Shown here piece after piece: positions 25,572 to 35,467 of a DNA stretch of 64,000 nucleotides (position 1 is its first letter; each line of letters begins with the position of its first letter). The notes beneath the pieces are model-generated. The model worked only from the letters and a program-made list of their open reading frames with translations, was not told the origin of the DNA and searched no databases. The translations under genes and the position numbers were made by a program. This DNA comes from JACJXF01 sp038316435. Its GTDB lineage: Bacteria; Bacteroidota; Bacteroidia; Bacteroidales; GCA-2748055. The DNA lies in assembly GCA_038316435.1 (NCBI GenBank), contig JBBQAQ010000004.1, positions 1 to 64,000 of the forward strand, in the 5' to 3' direction.

Positions 25572-26597
25572 TTATAATCGCTGAAACTCAATAGTTGTGT
25601 ACCCTACTTCAGCTTGCGAATTATAGAATTCTTTAAATCTCATTTTATAAATATACCCTTCAGTATCTCTGATGAGCCAGTTTAGCTTTGTATTTACGAA
25701 ATATTCGAATGTATTGGTTACCGGATCCACTTTCACATCCTTCCATTCATGACCAATGACATCTTGTACCCTGGAAAAGGTCTTGTCTTTAATTAAATCG
25801 TAAGTAATTTCAGCAAATGAATGCAGTGTATCAAGTGATGCTTCGACCAGTAAAGGGTTTAGAAGAATCCCTCTGACATAATAGGCAATTGTATCTCCGT
25901 TATCGTCATATAATGTTGTTCTATATTGGGTAAAGAGCAGATCATAATTGGCTTTTTCTGGCTCAATTTGTATTTCCGATTTGCCTACAAAATCATATTG
26001 AAGAAAATTTACATTTTTAAGTTTTGGGAGACTAACTGTAACAGGAACTCCGGCTGGAAAAACTGCATAAGTAAATGTATATGAGGTGTTTGAAACATTA
26101 TCAATACGAATTTTCCACTTTGGTTTTACTTTATTTCCATCATCCTGTCCTATAAGAAAAACATTAGAAGTTGGTTTAAATGGAGAAACACTTCTGTCTA
26201 ACCATGTTGAAAACGAGCAGGAATCAGGGTTTCCTGAAGAAGCATCGAAAAGGTATTTCTTGGGATCTGTAACCGGTGAGATTCCGGTAAATGCTGTATC
26301 ACCGGTAGGATAAACCAGATAATAAGCTGAGCTGTTAACCCGAATTTCCCAGGCACTATCGGCCGTAGAAAACTCAATCTGCCACAATCCGTTAGCCGAA
26401 ACTGCAGTTGCTGAATCAGCGCTAAAATCGAAATATGAATGATAATGGTAAATAGATTTTTCAAATACATAAACAGTTTCATCTCCGGGAGGCAATGGAA
26501 AGAGCCTCTCATCCTCTTCAAAACAAGAGAACAACAAAGAAAGTGACCCAATGAGAATCACTAAAAAAGTGTATGTGTTTTTTGAGTTATAATTCAT
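25572..26597 (-). CDS. HmuY-like heme-binding lipoprotein
   Basis: A 341-residue lipoprotein (lipobox LLFSC, Cys25) made almost entirely of beta strands. Its fold pattern and its place directly after a TonB receptor gene match HmuY-type surface hemophores of Bacteroidota, which take heme from host proteins and pass it to the receptor. It is longer than classic HmuY (about 200-220 residues) and may hold two domains. It begins 24 bases after the receptor gene, in the same operon. The substrate could be another porphyrin or a metal complex. Confidence 0.65.
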   Translation of the reverse strand: MNYNSKNTYTFLVILIGSLSLLFSCFEEDERLFPLPPGDETVYVFEKSIYHYHSYFDFSADSATAVSANGLWQIEFSTADSAWEIRVNSSAYYLVYPTGDTAFTGISPVTDPKKYLFDASSGNPDSCSFSTWLDRSVSPFKPTSNVFLIGQDDGNKVKPKWKIRIDNVSNTSYTFTYAVFPAGVPVTVSLPKLKNVNFLQYDFVGKSEIQIEPEKANYDLLFTQYRTTLYDDNGDTIAYYVRGILLNPLLVEASLDTLHSFAEITYDLIKDKTFSRVQDVIGHEWKDVKVDPVTNTFEYFVNTKLNWLIRDTEGYIYKMRFKEFYNSQAEVGYTTIEFQRL

Positions 26598-26621
26598 GTT
26601 CTATCAAAAAGCAATGTTTAC

Positions 26622-28856
26622 TTAAAACGTTCCGAATTTATAGCTAAGTCCGATAAAGAAGGTTCTGCCCCAGCCAACAAACGAATTGCCTCCCCCGCCG
26701 GTATGCCCGCCACCGTTACCTGCACCGGCAATTGGTATATTTGTAATGTCAAAAAGGTTTTTCCCGCCAATACTCATTACTAGATTCTTTTTCAAGAAGG
26801 ATTTATTAAGAGTAAGGTCCAGATTATTGTATGAGTCCATGATTCCAACGGTTACATCATCCCCGTTGTCAAGAAAATAGTAGTAAGGGTATTTACCGCT
26901 AAACTTGTAAAATGCCGCAATGTTAATTCCGTATTTAAACAAATCGTAACGAAAATCAACCGTATAATCGGTTGCAAAATAAAAGTCTTCAAATTTAACC
27001 TCCTGATTTGCAGGAACTGGCATCATTCCCGTTTTGGATATTCCAAAATTGACGTTCAACCTGGGATGAAGACGGTACTTAAATTTAACGTTGTAGCCGA
27101 GGCTTCGGTATTCATTGATATTCCGGTACGAATAGCGCATTGTTGTGGAATCAATTGGCACAAGGCTAATCTGGCTATTTACAATGTTGCTGAATGTATT
27201 AAGTTCAATTCCGTAAAAATTGTTGTTAAATTGATTATCGTATTGAAACGAAGCGTTCAGGTTATGGGAATTTTCCGATTTCAGATCCGGATTTCCTTTT
27301 ACATTATGATTGATATCTACAAAATCCAGATATAGTTCCTTAAGTGTTGGAGCTCTGAATCCTCTAACGTATGAAAATCTGATATTCAGCTGTTTAACCG
27401 GTGTCCATTTAAGATTTATTGATGGAACCCATGGGGCTTTATAGCGAGTGTTGTATGCTAAACGAAATCCCGGTTGCAGACTAATGCTTTTAATTGGATT
27501 ATATTGAGTACTCAAATAGACTGCATAATCGCCAATTTCCTGAAATTCATTTTCTATTCGTTTTCCCTCTCCCCTTTCATAATTAAGATCGAGTCCAGCC
27601 TGCATGGCAAAAATGCCACTTTCCGGTTGCCATGCGTAGTTTCCTCTGGTTAGATAGGTCGAAAAAGTTGTAGGGTCTTTTTTTATTAAAATTTTTTCGA
27701 GGGAAGTAAAATCCTTCCGGTAAATATTCTTAAGTGCAGAATATCCCGACCATGAAGTCATAATGTCGAAATTACTATATTCACCTACGGGTCCTGTAAG
27801 CTGTGCCTTTGCTGTTAATCGTTCGGTAATAAAATAGCTGTCGAATGCCCATATTTCATTTGTGCGGCGAATATTTCCCTTATCCAGAATTGTTTCCTGA
27901 AAATATTTTCCATCGACGCGAAATTTTATCTTATTCTTTTTAAAAATATAGTAAGCATCTGAAAAATACTGTTCTTTTGGTTTCCAGAGCTGAGATCTGC
28001 TTGTGTCAGGGCGACTAAATCCCCCGAAGAAATTTCTTCCTCCGGTTAAAGAAAACGAGTTGTTATTTTTATTGAAATTCAAGGCGGCGTTTCCATTATA
28101 TACCCCAACGCTTTCATAGTAAGTGTTTGCTGATGCGAGGAATTTGTTTCGAAGATTTTCTTTTGTGATAATATTGATAGCACCTGCAAGAGCGTTAGAA
28201 CCATACTGCACCGACATTGGGCCTTCCACAATTTCGATATGATCTACATTATTGAGATTAAGCTGACTCAGGTCTATGTTACCGTTCATTCTGCCTGTAA
28301 CAGGAACACCGTCAATAAGTATTTTTACATGTTCTCCACTGAGACCATTAATACTCATGCTAGAACCCAATGCGCCACCTTTGGAAACACGCAGATTTAG
28401 TTCCCCTGAAAGCAAGTCGGATAAATTATTTGCGGATTTTTCAGAGATAAGCTTGCTGTTTATGACTTTGACCTGATAAATTGACTGGTCTGCTCTTTTG
28501 GGCGACATTTGGGCGGTTACAACGACTTCATCCATATCAAATAATGAAGGTTCCAATAAAATGATTAATTCACCAACACCAGTTAATGTATCCATCCTGG
28601 TTTTATAGCCCATAACTGAAGTAGCAAGGACAGTTTTTCCCTCAATAGTTTGAATTGCCTGTCCTTTAAGGTCGCTCAGCAGGTATGACTGCTTTCCCGA
28701 CTTTTGATCCTCGAAACACAGATGAGCATAAGGTATAGGTTCAGAAGTTTGCTTATCCTTTAAAGTAATGGATATCTTCTGTTGTGCCAAGAGGGAAAAT
28801 GGCATGAAAGCCAGAAGTAACAAGAAATGTTTTATATTTTTTTGACAGTAGCTCAT
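26622..28856 (-). CDS. TonB-dependent outer-membrane receptor, probable heme receptor
   Basis: A receptor of about 744 residues from the ATG at 28856; an in-frame TTG at 28871 is possible but unlikely. It has a signal peptide (ending LLAQQ), a carboxypeptidase-like beta domain (about 30-100), a plug (VVVTAQMSPKRADQSIYQV; then LIDGVPVTGRMNGNIDLSQL and GSNALAGAINIITK) and a 22-strand barrel ending FIGLSYKFGTF. Gene neighbours are two HmuY-like proteins, the pairing seen in HmuR-HmuY heme uptake. There is a Gly- and His-rich loop (GAGNGGGHTGGGGNSF) close to the C-terminus that could bind metal or heme. Confidence 0.85.
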   Translation of the reverse strand: MSYCQKNIKHFLLLLAFMPFSLLAQQKISITLKDKQTSEPIPYAHLCFEDQKSGKQSYLLSDLKGQAIQTIEGKTVLATSVMGYKTRMDTLTGVGELIILLEPSLFDMDEVVVTAQMSPKRADQSIYQVKVINSKLISEKSANNLSDLLSGELNLRVSKGGALGSSMSINGLSGEHVKILIDGVPVTGRMNGNIDLSQLNLNNVDHIEIVEGPMSVQYGSNALAGAINIITKENLRNKFLASANTYYESVGVYNGNAALNFNKNNNSFSLTGGRNFFGGFSRPDTSRSQLWKPKEQYFSDAYYIFKKNKIKFRVDGKYFQETILDKGNIRRTNEIWAFDSYFITERLTAKAQLTGPVGEYSNFDIMTSWSGYSALKNIYRKDFTSLEKILIKKDPTTFSTYLTRGNYAWQPESGIFAMQAGLDLNYERGEGKRIENEFQEIGDYAVYLSTQYNPIKSISLQPGFRLAYNTRYKAPWVPSINLKWTPVKQLNIRFSYVRGFRAPTLKELYLDFVDINHNVKGNPDLKSENSHNLNASFQYDNQFNNNFYGIELNTFSNIVNSQISLVPIDSTTMRYSYRNINEYRSLGYNVKFKYRLHPRLNVNFGISKTGMMPVPANQEVKFEDFYFATDYTVDFRYDLFKYGINIAAFYKFSGKYPYYYFLDNGDDVTVGIMDSYNNLDLTLNKSFLKKNLVMSIGGKNLFDITNIPIAGAGNGGGHTGGGGNSFVGWGRTFFIGLSYKFGTF

Positions 28857-28989
28857 TAAAAATTTAAACAATTATGTAAATGGTTAAAGTGCCTGAAGTA
28901 TTGATTGCTATTATTTGAGAAATGACTCAAACATAACTTAATTGATACTTCAGACACTTTAATAAAACCTGATTCAAAAAGGCCACAAA

Positions 28990-30267
28990 TTATTTGTTAA
29001 CCAATACTTTAGCACTATAATAAACACCATTATTCATCATTCGTGCATGGTAGATTCCATTAGCAAGTTGGCTAAAATTTGATACGAAACCTGTTCCATC
29101 AAGAGTATGAGACTGGTTAAGAACTAATTTTCCTGCTGAATTATAAACACTAAAAAGTACTTCGGAATTTTGTTTCCAATCTTTATTGTTAAATCTGACG
29201 TTATCGCTAACCGGGTTAGGGTAAATGGATGTCAGATCAATTGTATTTTGACGAATTGCTAGACTTTCCCATGCACTGATACCTTCTCCAAAAGATTTAG
29301 GATAAGTATACAATGAAGTATTCATGGTAGTATTAAGGAAAATTGATGCGCTATATTTGTTTGCTTTAAATGCTATATCCCATGCAGTGCGAGGAGATGT
29401 TTTAGTAACTCCCTGAGCCATACTGAAATACACATCGTTCGCATATCCATTTCCCATAACCAGCGTGTCTTTTACAATTTCTCCTAAAGTTGGAAGAAGC
29501 ATTTGCACTGCAACACCAACTCTTCCTTTTCCTGTTCCAGCAGTAGATCCACTTTCAAAAAATGTAGTTCGCAATTTATATACCGATTTAGAGGCAGTCT
29601 TCACAAAATATACCATGGTATCAAGAGGAATGATAGAAAAACCACTAACCTTATTCCAGGAATTACCAATTACAGTAATGTCCTTTTTAAAAACAGTAGT
29701 ATCATTTATTGTACTGTTCAGCGCAGCAGTTGAATTGGGTGCGTGATAAACAGACACCAGCGAACCTTCATTCAACAGAAATCCCGTAACAGTATAATTT
29801 ATAGTGGTATCCGTATATTTTGTCAGTACGATATCCCAGTCAGTTTTTGCAGGATCACGATCTACGAATGCCTTATTTTGCAAAGAATAGTAAAGAAACA
29901 AGCGATCGGGGTAATCCACACATCTGGCTTCTTCAATTACCTCGTTTTCTCCGGTAACGTCTGCATATCTGAATTTATAAATATTACTTGACGAAAGTTT
30001 TGCTTCAATAAAGAGTTGCTTTAAACTCCCATTTGGCAATTTGATAAGGTAAATTGAATCACCTTCAATATCATGGCTTAATCCGTTATAAACGCCCCAA
30101 CCATAATCTGGATGGCCTATCTGATTCATATTAAATGCACCATCCTCCCATGTAACCATCGAATTATACAATGGTCGCCAAGTTTCGTAGCCCGCAGTGT
30201 TCATTTGTGCCTTGGCTAAACCAATTGCCATTACTAATACTAGTGATAAAAGTAATTTTCTTGTCAT
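28990..30267 (-). CDS. secreted two-domain HmuY-like protein with type IX secretion sorting domain
   Basis: A 425-residue protein with a signal peptide (residues 1-20). Two related beta domains are visible, each with the HmuY-like element T-x-WDI (KTDWDIVLTKYTD near 147; RTAWDIAFKANKYSA near 307). The C-terminal 75 residues form a T9SS type A sorting domain (IYPNPVSDNVRFNN, then YNSAGKLVLNQSH, ending YYSAKVLVNK). It would therefore be exported through the outer membrane and anchored or released. It lies 133 bases upstream of the receptor gene and probably starts that operon. Together they suggest a secreted hemophore that feeds the receptor. Confidence 0.75.
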   Translation of the reverse strand: MTRKLLLSLVLVMAIGLAKAQMNTAGYETWRPLYNSMVTWEDGAFNMNQIGHPDYGWGVYNGLSHDIEGDSIYLIKLPNGSLKQLFIEAKLSSSNIYKFRYADVTGENEVIEEARCVDYPDRLFLYYSLQNKAFVDRDPAKTDWDIVLTKYTDTTINYTVTGFLLNEGSLVSVYHAPNSTAALNSTINDTTVFKKDITVIGNSWNKVSGFSIIPLDTMVYFVKTASKSVYKLRTTFFESGSTAGTGKGRVGVAVQMLLPTLGEIVKDTLVMGNGYANDVYFSMAQGVTKTSPRTAWDIAFKANKYSASIFLNTTMNTSLYTYPKSFGEGISAWESLAIRQNTIDLTSIYPNPVSDNVRFNNKDWKQNSEVLFSVYNSAGKLVLNQSHTLDGTGFVSNFSQLANGIYHARMMNNGVYYSAKVLVNK

Positions 30268-30449
30268 ATAGTTAATTTTTAAATTATTCAGGGATCAAAA
30301 ATAGTAAATATATAATTGTTATACCCCCATTAAGTAGGGCTAAAACGGTTTCAAATGTTAAATAAAAGTAAAAAAACTTAATATATGTGAAAATAAATTA
30401 CAGCCATCTGATTACCTGACTATTAGCTCGGTAATTGAATAGAAGGTTA

Positions 30450-30595
30450 TCAATCAATAGTTCGTTAAACTTTTTTATATTACTCATTATCAATGCTTTA
30501 TAAAATTTGATTAATAATACGCATAGAATTAATAATCAGCACTTTGCGTAATTTCATAATGTCAATTCCTGAAAGTTTAACGAACTATTGTCAAT
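30450..30595. mobile_element. MITE-like element, 136 bp, with 19-bp terminal inverted repeats and TCAAT target duplication
   Basis: CAATAGTTCGTTAAACTTT (30455-30473) is the exact reverse complement of 30572-30590. The element is flanked directly on both sides by TCAAT (30450-30454 and 30591-30595), as expected for a 5-bp target-site duplication. The 98-bp interior is AT-rich and non-coding. This is the structure of a non-autonomous miniature inverted-repeat transposable element. No matching transposase is in the window. Confidence 0.8.
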
Positions 30596-30694
30596 TATAA
30601 ATTAGGTCTAAATAAGCTATTAGGGTAAGTGGGGTGGTGGGCAAATCACAGCCGAAGCATTTCTTATTATTTAGACATCAGCAAACCAGATAGC

Positions 30695-30722
30695 CTCCCC
30701 CAAGGTTGGAGGGGCTTGTCTT
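30695..30722. repeat. G/C-rich hairpin, REP-like
   Basis: AGCCTCCCCCAAGG followed by TTGGAGGGGCT folds into an imperfect hairpin in otherwise AT-rich DNA. It lies about 65 bases beyond the stop of the 19-heme cytochrome gene, so it could also serve as a terminator for that minus-strand gene, but no T-run is seen on the correct side. The rest of 30268-30786 holds the MITE and nothing else I can name. Confidence 0.35.
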
Positions 30723-30786
30723 GCTTAAGTTTCAATCTAATGGGTTTACAACTTTACTTTAAAAACTTTTTTTAATAGACAAGTCA

Positions 30787-33588
30787 TTACTTATATCCAA
30801 ATAGCATGGAATAAATAATAAAACCAACAAGAATAAGTCCGAACGCAACAAATAAGAATCCGAAAATGCGAATTGTTTTATAGTACCAGCTTTGAGATTC
30901 TTTTTTCACCATTACCTTTTTCAGACGGCCGGATTCCTTGAGTTCACTATATTCACGGGGTCTGTCTTTTTTGAATTCTTCAAGAGGTACTAGTCCGGTA
31001 AAAATAACTGTATCCATCGGGAAGGCATCAGGACGAAGGTGGGTATTAAAAAAGTGAATGGTGAATATAAAACCAACGGCAAGTAATGCTTCATCGCTAT
31101 GAATAATCTGAGCTACGTTTATGAGCCAGCCAGGGAAAATCTTAGTAAATACTTCAGGGAACCAGAGTACAAGTCCTGAAAATCCGATAACTGCAATTCC
31201 CCAGAAAACAGCCATATAGTCGAACTTTTCCCAATAAGTCCATCTTCCATAATTAGGTTTCGGACCTTTCCCGATAAACCATTTGATGGTTGCACCGAAG
31301 TCTTTAATATCCTGGAGATTAAACATTAAGGAATTTTTTCCAAAGATAAATTTACCAACAGGAATACGTCGGGTGATTTTAGTGTATATCAGAGAAAACA
31401 GGTGGAAGCCGAAATAACCAAAGGTCAGGAATGCCCCGAATCTGTGAATTTGTCCGGTAAAATGAACTCCACCCAACAGGTTTGCCATAAAACTTGCCCA
31501 GGGCATATTCGAGAACTTAAGGATCATACCCGTTAGAGCGAGCATCAGGAAGCTTACAATTACGAATATGTGAGTCAGGCGCTGGCTTCTGGAAAACCTT
31601 CTAATGTAATACTTGTCAGCTATGGATTCTTTATGTTTCCGTTTTTCCGCAAGACTCTTAAACGATCTTGGGAACCAAAGGATTAAATGGATTCCAAAAA
31701 ACAGGAAAACGCCAATCAGTAGACTGGTCATAGCCCAGAAAGTATAAAACAACACACCATACTTTTCTTTGTTGTGATGAGTAGCGTGCGTTAAATATCC
31801 GGTAAACCTGGTGTTTGCGTCGGGATGACATTTCTGGCAGGTAGCTACAATATTCTGGCTCCCAACAGAAGACGATGGATTATTGACATTGAGGATGAAA
31901 TGAGAACCATGGCAATCGGAACATTTAGCGGTTCTTGTATCACCTAATTCATGACTTTTTCCATGATAGGTTAACAAATAGGTTTTTGCTGTTTCGGCAT
32001 GACATTTTCCGCATTGGTCGGTAACCTCATTCATGAACTTATCTCCGCTGGTAGTGCCTATTACATGGGAAGAGTGGCAATCTACGCAGGTTGGATATCT
32101 TTTCTTCCCGTCGTCTTTGGTTATAGCATGGTCGCTTTTAATATACTCGTCGTAAATACCTTTATGGCATGTTGCGCATGTTGCAGGGATATTCTTTGCG
32201 TAAATTGTAGAAAGTTCATTAGTTTCTTTCAGGATATTGTGAGTAGAATGGCAATCTGTACACACGGCGGTGACTGTTAATCCCTTTTCTATCAAACCTT
32301 TACCATGAACACTAGATGAATAATCCACTAAAGTATTTTTCTGATGCAAATCAACATTGGCGTTGGCTTTTCCGTTTGTTTTGTGGCATTTTCCGCAAAG
32401 CTGTGGGATATTTGCACGATATGTTGGAGCCGTATCATCATACCTTGATTGCGCCTTATGAGTTCCGTGGCAATCGGTACAATAAGGAGCATTTGTATCT
32501 TTTCGTTCAAAAGCCTGACCATGTCCACTTCCTGCATATAAAGTTGATACTTCAGCGTGGCAGGCAGAACAATCGATTCTTCTGGCGGTTTCACATGGTC
32601 TTTTCAGATTTGGTGATACATCGGAGTGACATTTCACACAAGCTATATTTTTATGAACTGAATTGGCCAGATCTTCGGTACTTACCTTCATTGAGACCAA
32701 TGAATCTCCAATAATCTTATGAGCGGTAGACTGTTCATGACATTTGATACATTCCCTGTCAGCTATATTTGCAACAATATTCTGAGTGCTTACCTTATGA
32801 GGAATATGGCATGAAGTACATGCGGGAATTGCGCCTGGTTTTTCCTCCCAGAGAGCTCCTTTAATGATTTTAGTGTGTACTTCTTCAATTTTGGTATGGC
32901 ACTTCATACAAGTTTTGGCGATATTATTGACCGAAATTGAAGAATTAGGACTTGTATGAGGTAAAATCAGATGATTACCGTGGCAATCGTTACAGGTTGC
33001 AGAAACAATTAAACCCTTTTTGAACAGGCCGATTCCATGCACGTCTGAGCTGTAATTCTCCAGAATATTATGCTCTGAAATATTATAAATTCTGGCAACC
33101 GGAGCTCCCTCACGATGGCATTTCCCGCATAGTACGGGAATATTCATTTTATAAGTTTTCGAATTGGGATTTGAACCTTTGAGGATATCGTGTTTCCCGT
33201 GACATTCCGCACAATCAGGAGCATAAAGCGATTTGAGAATTTTAGCCTGTCCGTGAACACCTGCATTAAACTGCATTTCAGCTTCGTCGTGACAGTTACT
33301 ACACGTTACCGGCTTGAGACCTTCGGGATGAGGGAACTCTTGCACTGCAGCGTCTTCGTGACAATCGATGCAGTTCAAATCCTTATGAACAGAACCACCA
33401 AATATCTTCTGATTTACAAACAGGGAAAACTCTTTGCCATATCTCTCGACGGTCATGGATTTGTCGTCGTGACACATGTAACAATCATCATTTGTCTGGG
33501 AAAAACCTATGAATGTGAATGCTACAGATAAGATAAAAATAAGGATTAGGAATCTTACTGCAACGACAAACCTTTGATTTCCGGACAT
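30787..33588 (-). CDS. 19-heme c-type cytochrome fused to a cytochrome-b-like membrane domain
   Basis: A 933-residue fusion. After an N-terminal export signal or anchor (about 10-30) I count 19 CXXCH motifs between about residues 36 and 595, many paired as CxxCHGxH (CAECHGKH, CNDCHGNH, CTDCHGTH, CSDCHGSH). These alternate with repeated units of about 100 residues (SVHGKGLIEKGLTV and SDVHGIGLFKKGLIV are clear echoes), so the heme arm grew by duplication. From about 625 on there are five or six membrane helices with paired histidines (LTHIFVIVS, GQIHRFGAF, GYFGFHLFS, QIIHSDEAL, FTIHFFNTH) of the cytochrome b561 / formate dehydrogenase gamma type. It would pass electrons between the quinone pool and a periplasmic heme wire. 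Confidence 0.88.
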   Translation of the reverse strand: MSGNQRFVVAVRFLILIFILSVAFTFIGFSQTNDDCYMCHDDKSMTVERYGKEFSLFVNQKIFGGSVHKDLNCIDCHEDAAVQEFPHPEGLKPVTCSNCHDEAEMQFNAGVHGQAKILKSLYAPDCAECHGKHDILKGSNPNSKTYKMNIPVLCGKCHREGAPVARIYNISEHNILENYSSDVHGIGLFKKGLIVSATCNDCHGNHLILPHTSPNSSISVNNIAKTCMKCHTKIEEVHTKIIKGALWEEKPGAIPACTSCHIPHKVSTQNIVANIADRECIKCHEQSTAHKIIGDSLVSMKVSTEDLANSVHKNIACVKCHSDVSPNLKRPCETARRIDCSACHAEVSTLYAGSGHGQAFERKDTNAPYCTDCHGTHKAQSRYDDTAPTYRANIPQLCGKCHKTNGKANANVDLHQKNTLVDYSSSVHGKGLIEKGLTVTAVCTDCHSTHNILKETNELSTIYAKNIPATCATCHKGIYDEYIKSDHAITKDDGKKRYPTCVDCHSSHVIGTTSGDKFMNEVTDQCGKCHAETAKTYLLTYHGKSHELGDTRTAKCSDCHGSHFILNVNNPSSSVGSQNIVATCQKCHPDANTRFTGYLTHATHHNKEKYGVLFYTFWAMTSLLIGVFLFFGIHLILWFPRSFKSLAEKRKHKESIADKYYIRRFSRSQRLTHIFVIVSFLMLALTGMILKFSNMPWASFMANLLGGVHFTGQIHRFGAFLTFGYFGFHLFSLIYTKITRRIPVGKFIFGKNSLMFNLQDIKDFGATIKWFIGKGPKPNYGRWTYWEKFDYMAVFWGIAVIGFSGLVLWFPEVFTKIFPGWLINVAQIIHSDEALLAVGFIFTIHFFNTHLRPDAFPMDTVIFTGLVPLEEFKKDRPREYSELKESGRLKKVMVKKESQSWYYKTIRIFGFLFVAFGLILVGFIIYSMLFGYK

Positions 33589-33804
33589 ATTTCTATAGTT
33601 TTCTAGTACAATACTTCTCTAATCTCTTTGGTGGTTATTGAAAAGTTGGTGTTTCTTTGGCTTTCAAAAATACTTAGTCATCAAATTTTAAAACACCAAA
33701 CTACACTACACCAACCATTTAATTCAAATACTTAAACCCTACCCAAAAACTGATTGTATTAAACTCTACATAAAATGAACAAGCTAAAAGGCTAAAATTA
33801 TCTT

Positions 33805-34425
33805 TCAATGTACTTTCTGCCAGCCGGTAACAATGCTTTTGAAGTTACTGAGAGGACTTTTTCCCATGGTACTGACATATAAATGAATAATCAGAAACAA
33901 GGCGATAAGAAATCCCATGAGGACATGCAATTGCGCAGTAAGGAAAATCCCGCTTATTCCTAATAATTTCTTAAGTATAAATTCAGGAAACAGCAGTGCC
34001 CAGCCGGTTACAAATAATAAAGGCAAGACCATATATAATGCTACCAGATAAGAAACTTGTTGTAAAGGGTTGAATTTTCTGCTTTTACTTACAGGATAAG
34101 GTGCAGGTTCATTTACAAAAAATCCATATGCATAATAATATATCTGCTTATACAAGCGCTCTGCAAGGCCTTTTAATTTTAGTCTGTAGAACTTTCCATT
34201 TTCGGTATAATAGTTACCGAGAAAAAACAATAAGTAAGAAAAAGTCAGCGAAATACCTGCGAAATTATGAATAGATACAGCCATCCTGAATTTAATAAAG
34301 GAAAAATCCGGATTAGAATACTGCAAACTAAATCCGGAAAAAATTAAAAGAAGACACAGAATAGCATTTAAAACGTGCCATATACGAACCCAGACGGGAT
34401 AAAAATATATTTGTTGCTCAGTCAT
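33805..34425 (-). CDS. membrane cytochrome b subunit
   Basis: A 206-residue membrane protein with four helices and four helix-borne histidines in the cytochrome b561-type pattern (VWVRIWHVLNAI, MAVSIHNFAG, TAQLHVLMGF, FLIIHLYVST), enough for two b hemes. It is the likely quinone-facing partner of the heptaheme protein encoded 4 bases upstream, so the two may form a quinol:cytochrome oxidoreductase. A single-base-scale gap implies co-translation. The 216 bases between it and the 19-heme gene are AT-rich without clear features. Confidence 0.82.
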   Translation of the reverse strand: MTEQQIYFYPVWVRIWHVLNAILCLLLIFSGFSLQYSNPDFSFIKFRMAVSIHNFAGISLTFSYLLFFLGNYYTENGKFYRLKLKGLAERLYKQIYYYAYGFFVNEPAPYPVSKSRKFNPLQQVSYLVALYMVLPLLFVTGWALLFPEFILKKLLGISGIFLTAQLHVLMGFLIALFLIIHLYVSTMGKSPLSNFKSIVTGWQKVH

Positions 34426-34429
34426 TTCC

Positions 34430-35443
34430 TTATTTTTTCGATTTTCTGATTCTAAAAAATGTATGAATAGCGATTGCTAAAAATGTCATTAAAATAATGC
34501 AGACACCTGCGATATTCATTAATTTACTATGGTTTGCGCCAATCACATACGAATTATTGTCAATGATCGCTGAATTTACAAATCCAAAACTCTTTCTACT
34601 TTCTATAGTTCGGAATTTGTACAAAGTACCCATGAGAATTGAATTTCCAGAATGGCATTTTACACAATCAGAGATTGCACTATCTTTTGGAAGGATATTA
34701 TGGGAAATCAGGATATCGCTATTTTGAGCAGAATGGCACTCAATACAACGAACCGATTTAAAATGAAGGCTCTGGTTTGGCAGCCAGTCGTGTTTCTTGA
34801 TGACTCCGGTCAATTCACGGTCGGAAAGAAGATGCAATTTATCAATATCGCCATGGCATTCGAGGCACATCTTGTTTGACTCAACCACGAAGTTGGTGGT
34901 AAGTGAATCTCTCCTTGCAAGCGGAACATACGAATGGGGGTTGTGACATTTCCAGCATGTAAATTCTCCATTTTCAAGCTTGTAGTGAACGCTTTTTGTA
35001 TACTCTGCGTCTATTTCCTCAAAATGATATTTGGCAAAATTCTCATCACCTCCATGGCAATCGATGCATGCAAATGCAGGTTCAAACCTGAGTGCTGTTG
35101 CGTGAGGGAAGTTTTTATATTCTGCAGAATGGCAATCAGTGCAACCAAAAGAACGATGAACTGATTTATAGAACTTGTCTTTAGGAATATTAAAGTTGTC
35201 GCACATTGGCTGTCTTCTGGATAATCCTGAAACCGAATCAGAAAGAGTGAAATACCCTGAAGAATGACACCTCAGACAGTATTCATTATCCGCATACGCA
35301 GGTGCATCCTGATATTCTGCTTCTTGCGCCAATGCAAGCGAATCAGTACTTTCCTGACACCAGGACTGATGTGTAACAGAAAATAAAAGAGCAAACAACA
35401 GAGCCGGGTAAGCCCACTTTATCTTATTGAACATAAATAGCAT
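34430..35443 (-). CDS. heptaheme c-type cytochrome with C-terminal membrane anchor
   Basis: A 337-residue protein with a signal peptide (ending SWCQ), seven CXXCH motifs (CLRCH, CTDCH, CIDCH, CWKCH, CLECH, CIECH, CVKCH) and one C-terminal membrane helix (IAGVCIILMTFLAIAIHTFF). The hemes therefore face the periplasm. It is paired with the cytochrome b gene 4 bases downstream and with a barrel gene upstream. The arrangement resembles NapC/NrfH-like or multiheme quinol-dehydrogenase modules, but the protein matches none I can name. Confidence 0.85.
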   Translation of the reverse strand: MLFMFNKIKWAYPALLFALLFSVTHQSWCQESTDSLALAQEAEYQDAPAYADNEYCLRCHSSGYFTLSDSVSGLSRRQPMCDNFNIPKDKFYKSVHRSFGCTDCHSAEYKNFPHATALRFEPAFACIDCHGGDENFAKYHFEEIDAEYTKSVHYKLENGEFTCWKCHNPHSYVPLARRDSLTTNFVVESNKMCLECHGDIDKLHLLSDRELTGVIKKHDWLPNQSLHFKSVRCIECHSAQNSDILISHNILPKDSAISDCVKCHSGNSILMGTLYKFRTIESRKSFGFVNSAIIDNNSYVIGANHSKLMNIAGVCIILMTFLAIAIHTFFRIRKSKK

Positions 35444-35467
35444 ATTTTATAAAAAATGGCTTTCAGA

